Of a stretch of DNA of 64,000 bases, positions 62,957-64,000 are shown piece after piece. A program made the position numbers and the translations under genes. The stretch spans positions 1-64,000 of the forward strand of contig NZ_CANLZW010000024.1 of the NCBI RefSeq assembly GCF_947495625.1, given 5' to 3'. The notes below the pieces were generated by a model. It was not told the origin of the DNA, did no database searches, and saw nothing but the letters and a program-made list of their open reading frames with translations. Origin of the DNA: an uncultured Cocleimonas sp. (GTDB lineage: Bacteria; Pseudomonadota; Gammaproteobacteria; Thiotrichales; Thiotrichaceae). Position 1 is the stretch's first letter; every line of letters begins with the position of its first letter.

Positions 62957-64000
62957 CTAAGATTCAGCCTGTAATAATTCACCATATCGCCCGTAATACC
63001 ACTTCATTACAAATGGCGGTAATAATGTAGTAAGGGCAATTACCATTATCATACCGGCATAGATTTCATTGCTGAATATGCCGCTTACTCTTCCAAGTTC
63101 TGCAAAAATAATGCCCACCTCACCACGAGGAATCATCGCCATACCAATCATTACCCGCGTTGCCATATTTTCATTGATAAAAAAAGGGCCTATCATTTTA
63201 CCAATAATAGCCACTAGCACGAGCGTCAATGAAAACCCCCAGATAAATGGTGAACTCCAGTCAATCTCGTGAAGGTTGAGTGATAGGCCCACAAAGACGA
63301 AGAATATAGGCGTGAATAGCTGAACAATAGGTCTCATTTGATCTTCGATGCGATTCGCAAATTGCTCATCGGTATTTAAAGCAATACCCAATGGTAAAAA
63401 GAAGCGTCGTGAGAGTGCCAGACCTGCAGCAAATCCACCTAATAATTCAGGTGCACCCAAAGCGTGCGCTAACCAGGCAAAAAATAATACTAAAGATATG
63501 ACAGTTGTTGGGAGTAATCCTGGGACCAGGCTAACGTTATCAAAACGCCTGATTACCAATGAAATCAGCTTAGCTGCAATCGGTGCCAATACAAAAAAAG
63601 CGCCTACAAATATAAGTACTTTACTTGCATTAAAAAAGCTCACTCCTCCACCGGAAGAAAACTCATAGAGTAGTGCCAGCAATACAACGCCCAATATATC
63701 ATCCAGTACGGCAGCACCCAGTACAATTTGTCCTTCGGTTGAGTGCTGTCGATGCAGGTCCGAAAGAACACGTACAGTAATCCCTATACTTGTCGCCGTA
63801 ATCGTGCCACCAATAAATAAAGACACCAGCACTGATAGGTCAAAAATCCAATAAGACAGTGAAAAACCCATTAGCAATGGCAATATAAACCCTGAGATTG
63901 CAACAACTGCAGACTTTGCGCCAGTTTTTACAAGACGTTTCAGATCGGTTGCCAGACCTACTTCAAACAGTAATAAGATAATACCAATTTCAGCCATTAA
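62957..64000 (-). CDS. CPA2 family cation/H+ antiporter (5' partial)
   Basis: The C-terminal 347 residues or so of a monovalent cation:proton antiporter-2 protein; the frame is open through the window edge, and the Met at 63997 is internal. FEVGL, the ion-site pair in VLDDILGVVLL, GFAAGLALSR and MIPRGEVGIIFAELG are family signatures. About ten membrane helices remain. The protein ends EILLQAES-like, with no RCK/TrkA-N domain, so it is a short, NapA-like form. Confidence 0.88.
   Translation of the reverse strand, partial: LMAEIGIILLLFEVGLATDLKRLVKTGAKSAVVAISGFILPLLMGFSLSYWIFDLSVLVSLFIGGTITATSIGITVRVLSDLHRQHSTEGQIVLGAAVLDDILGVVLLALLYEFSSGGGVSFFNASKVLIFVGAFFVLAPIAAKLISLVIRRFDNVSLVPGLLPTTVISLVLFFAWLAHALGAPELLGGFAAGLALSRRFFLPLGIALNTDEQFANRIEDQMRPIVQLFTPIFFVFVGLSLNLHEIDWSSPFIWGFSLTLVLVAIIGKMIGPFFINENMATRVMIGMAMIPRGEVGIIFAELGRVSGIFSNEIYAGMIMVIALTTLLPPFVMKWYYGRYGELLQAES

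Noticed and set aside
1-64000. tRNA, rRNA, phage or complete insertion sequence
   Set aside because: I saw no T-loop/CCA-like tRNA signature, rRNA segment, integrase, transposase or phage structural gene on either strand.

Overview
This window looks like the chromosome of an AT-rich, aerobic, probably marine gammaproteobacterium. The evidence is the gene content and order: a prpB-prpC-acnD-prpF methylcitrate cluster, prfB-lysS, a caa3-type cox cluster, a dgcN-dgcA-aminotransferase set, and DUF1820/DUF2909/DUF2970/DUF2189 genes. I cannot place it to genus. I saw no rRNA, tRNA, CRISPR array, complete insertion sequence or phage gene.

Layout. 1-10.6 kb: a propionate (2-methylcitrate cycle) gene set on the minus strand, led by a GntR/FCD regulator with two TTGTYAACAA sites, plus a nitroreductase, propionyl-CoA synthetase and an MBL-fold hydrolase. 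10.8-13.1 kb: a TlpA thioredoxin, an Fe-S-type uracil-DNA glycosylase and a periplasmic solute-binding protein. 13.2-20.6 kb: a nine-gene, translationally coupled Mrp/Mbh-like cation antiporter operon with three different ND2/4/5-type subunits and a fused MbhD-MbhE-MnhB protein. 21-26.8 kb: a Rap1a/Tai protein, a YiiX-like amidase, a DUF1501/DUF1800 pair and DUF1820. 27-37 kb: a caa3 cytochrome oxidase cluster with assembly factors, including an unlisted 47-codon gene between coxA and ctaG, and a divergent assembly/ctaB/DUF2970 arm, then DUF2189. 37.3-38.0 kb: a secreted-protein gene broken by one base in an A7 tract. 38.2-41 kb: prfB (with its programmed frameshift) and lysS. 41-50.5 kb: UspA, an orphan gene, a YadG/YadH-like exporter, a GGDEF-EAL protein, gabD with a divergent LysR gene, and pgeF. 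50.8-54.3 kb: D-glutamate metabolism genes and a secreted DsrE-like protein. 54.7-58.0 kb: a 1110-residue protein that I do not recognise. 58-64 kb: ung, an alpha/beta hydrolase, a P-type ATPase and a CPA2 antiporter cut by the window edge.

Two signals cut across the gene list. First, 14 copies of a short element (C-rich strand core GTCACCCCCCTACTTWTAGG, usually followed by a T run) sit in intergenic DNA. One pair is inverted between lysS and uspA. Nine of the 14 lie in terminator orientation, but five lie upstream of, or between, genes where a terminator makes no sense. Second, two perfect FNR/ANR-type boxes (TTGAT-N4-ATCAA), upstream of coxB and of the DUF2189 gene, and one near-perfect box upstream of uspA suggest an oxygen-responsive regulon.

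Coordinates were counted by eye from the printed sequence. Family names come from recognising motifs and gene order, not from searches.
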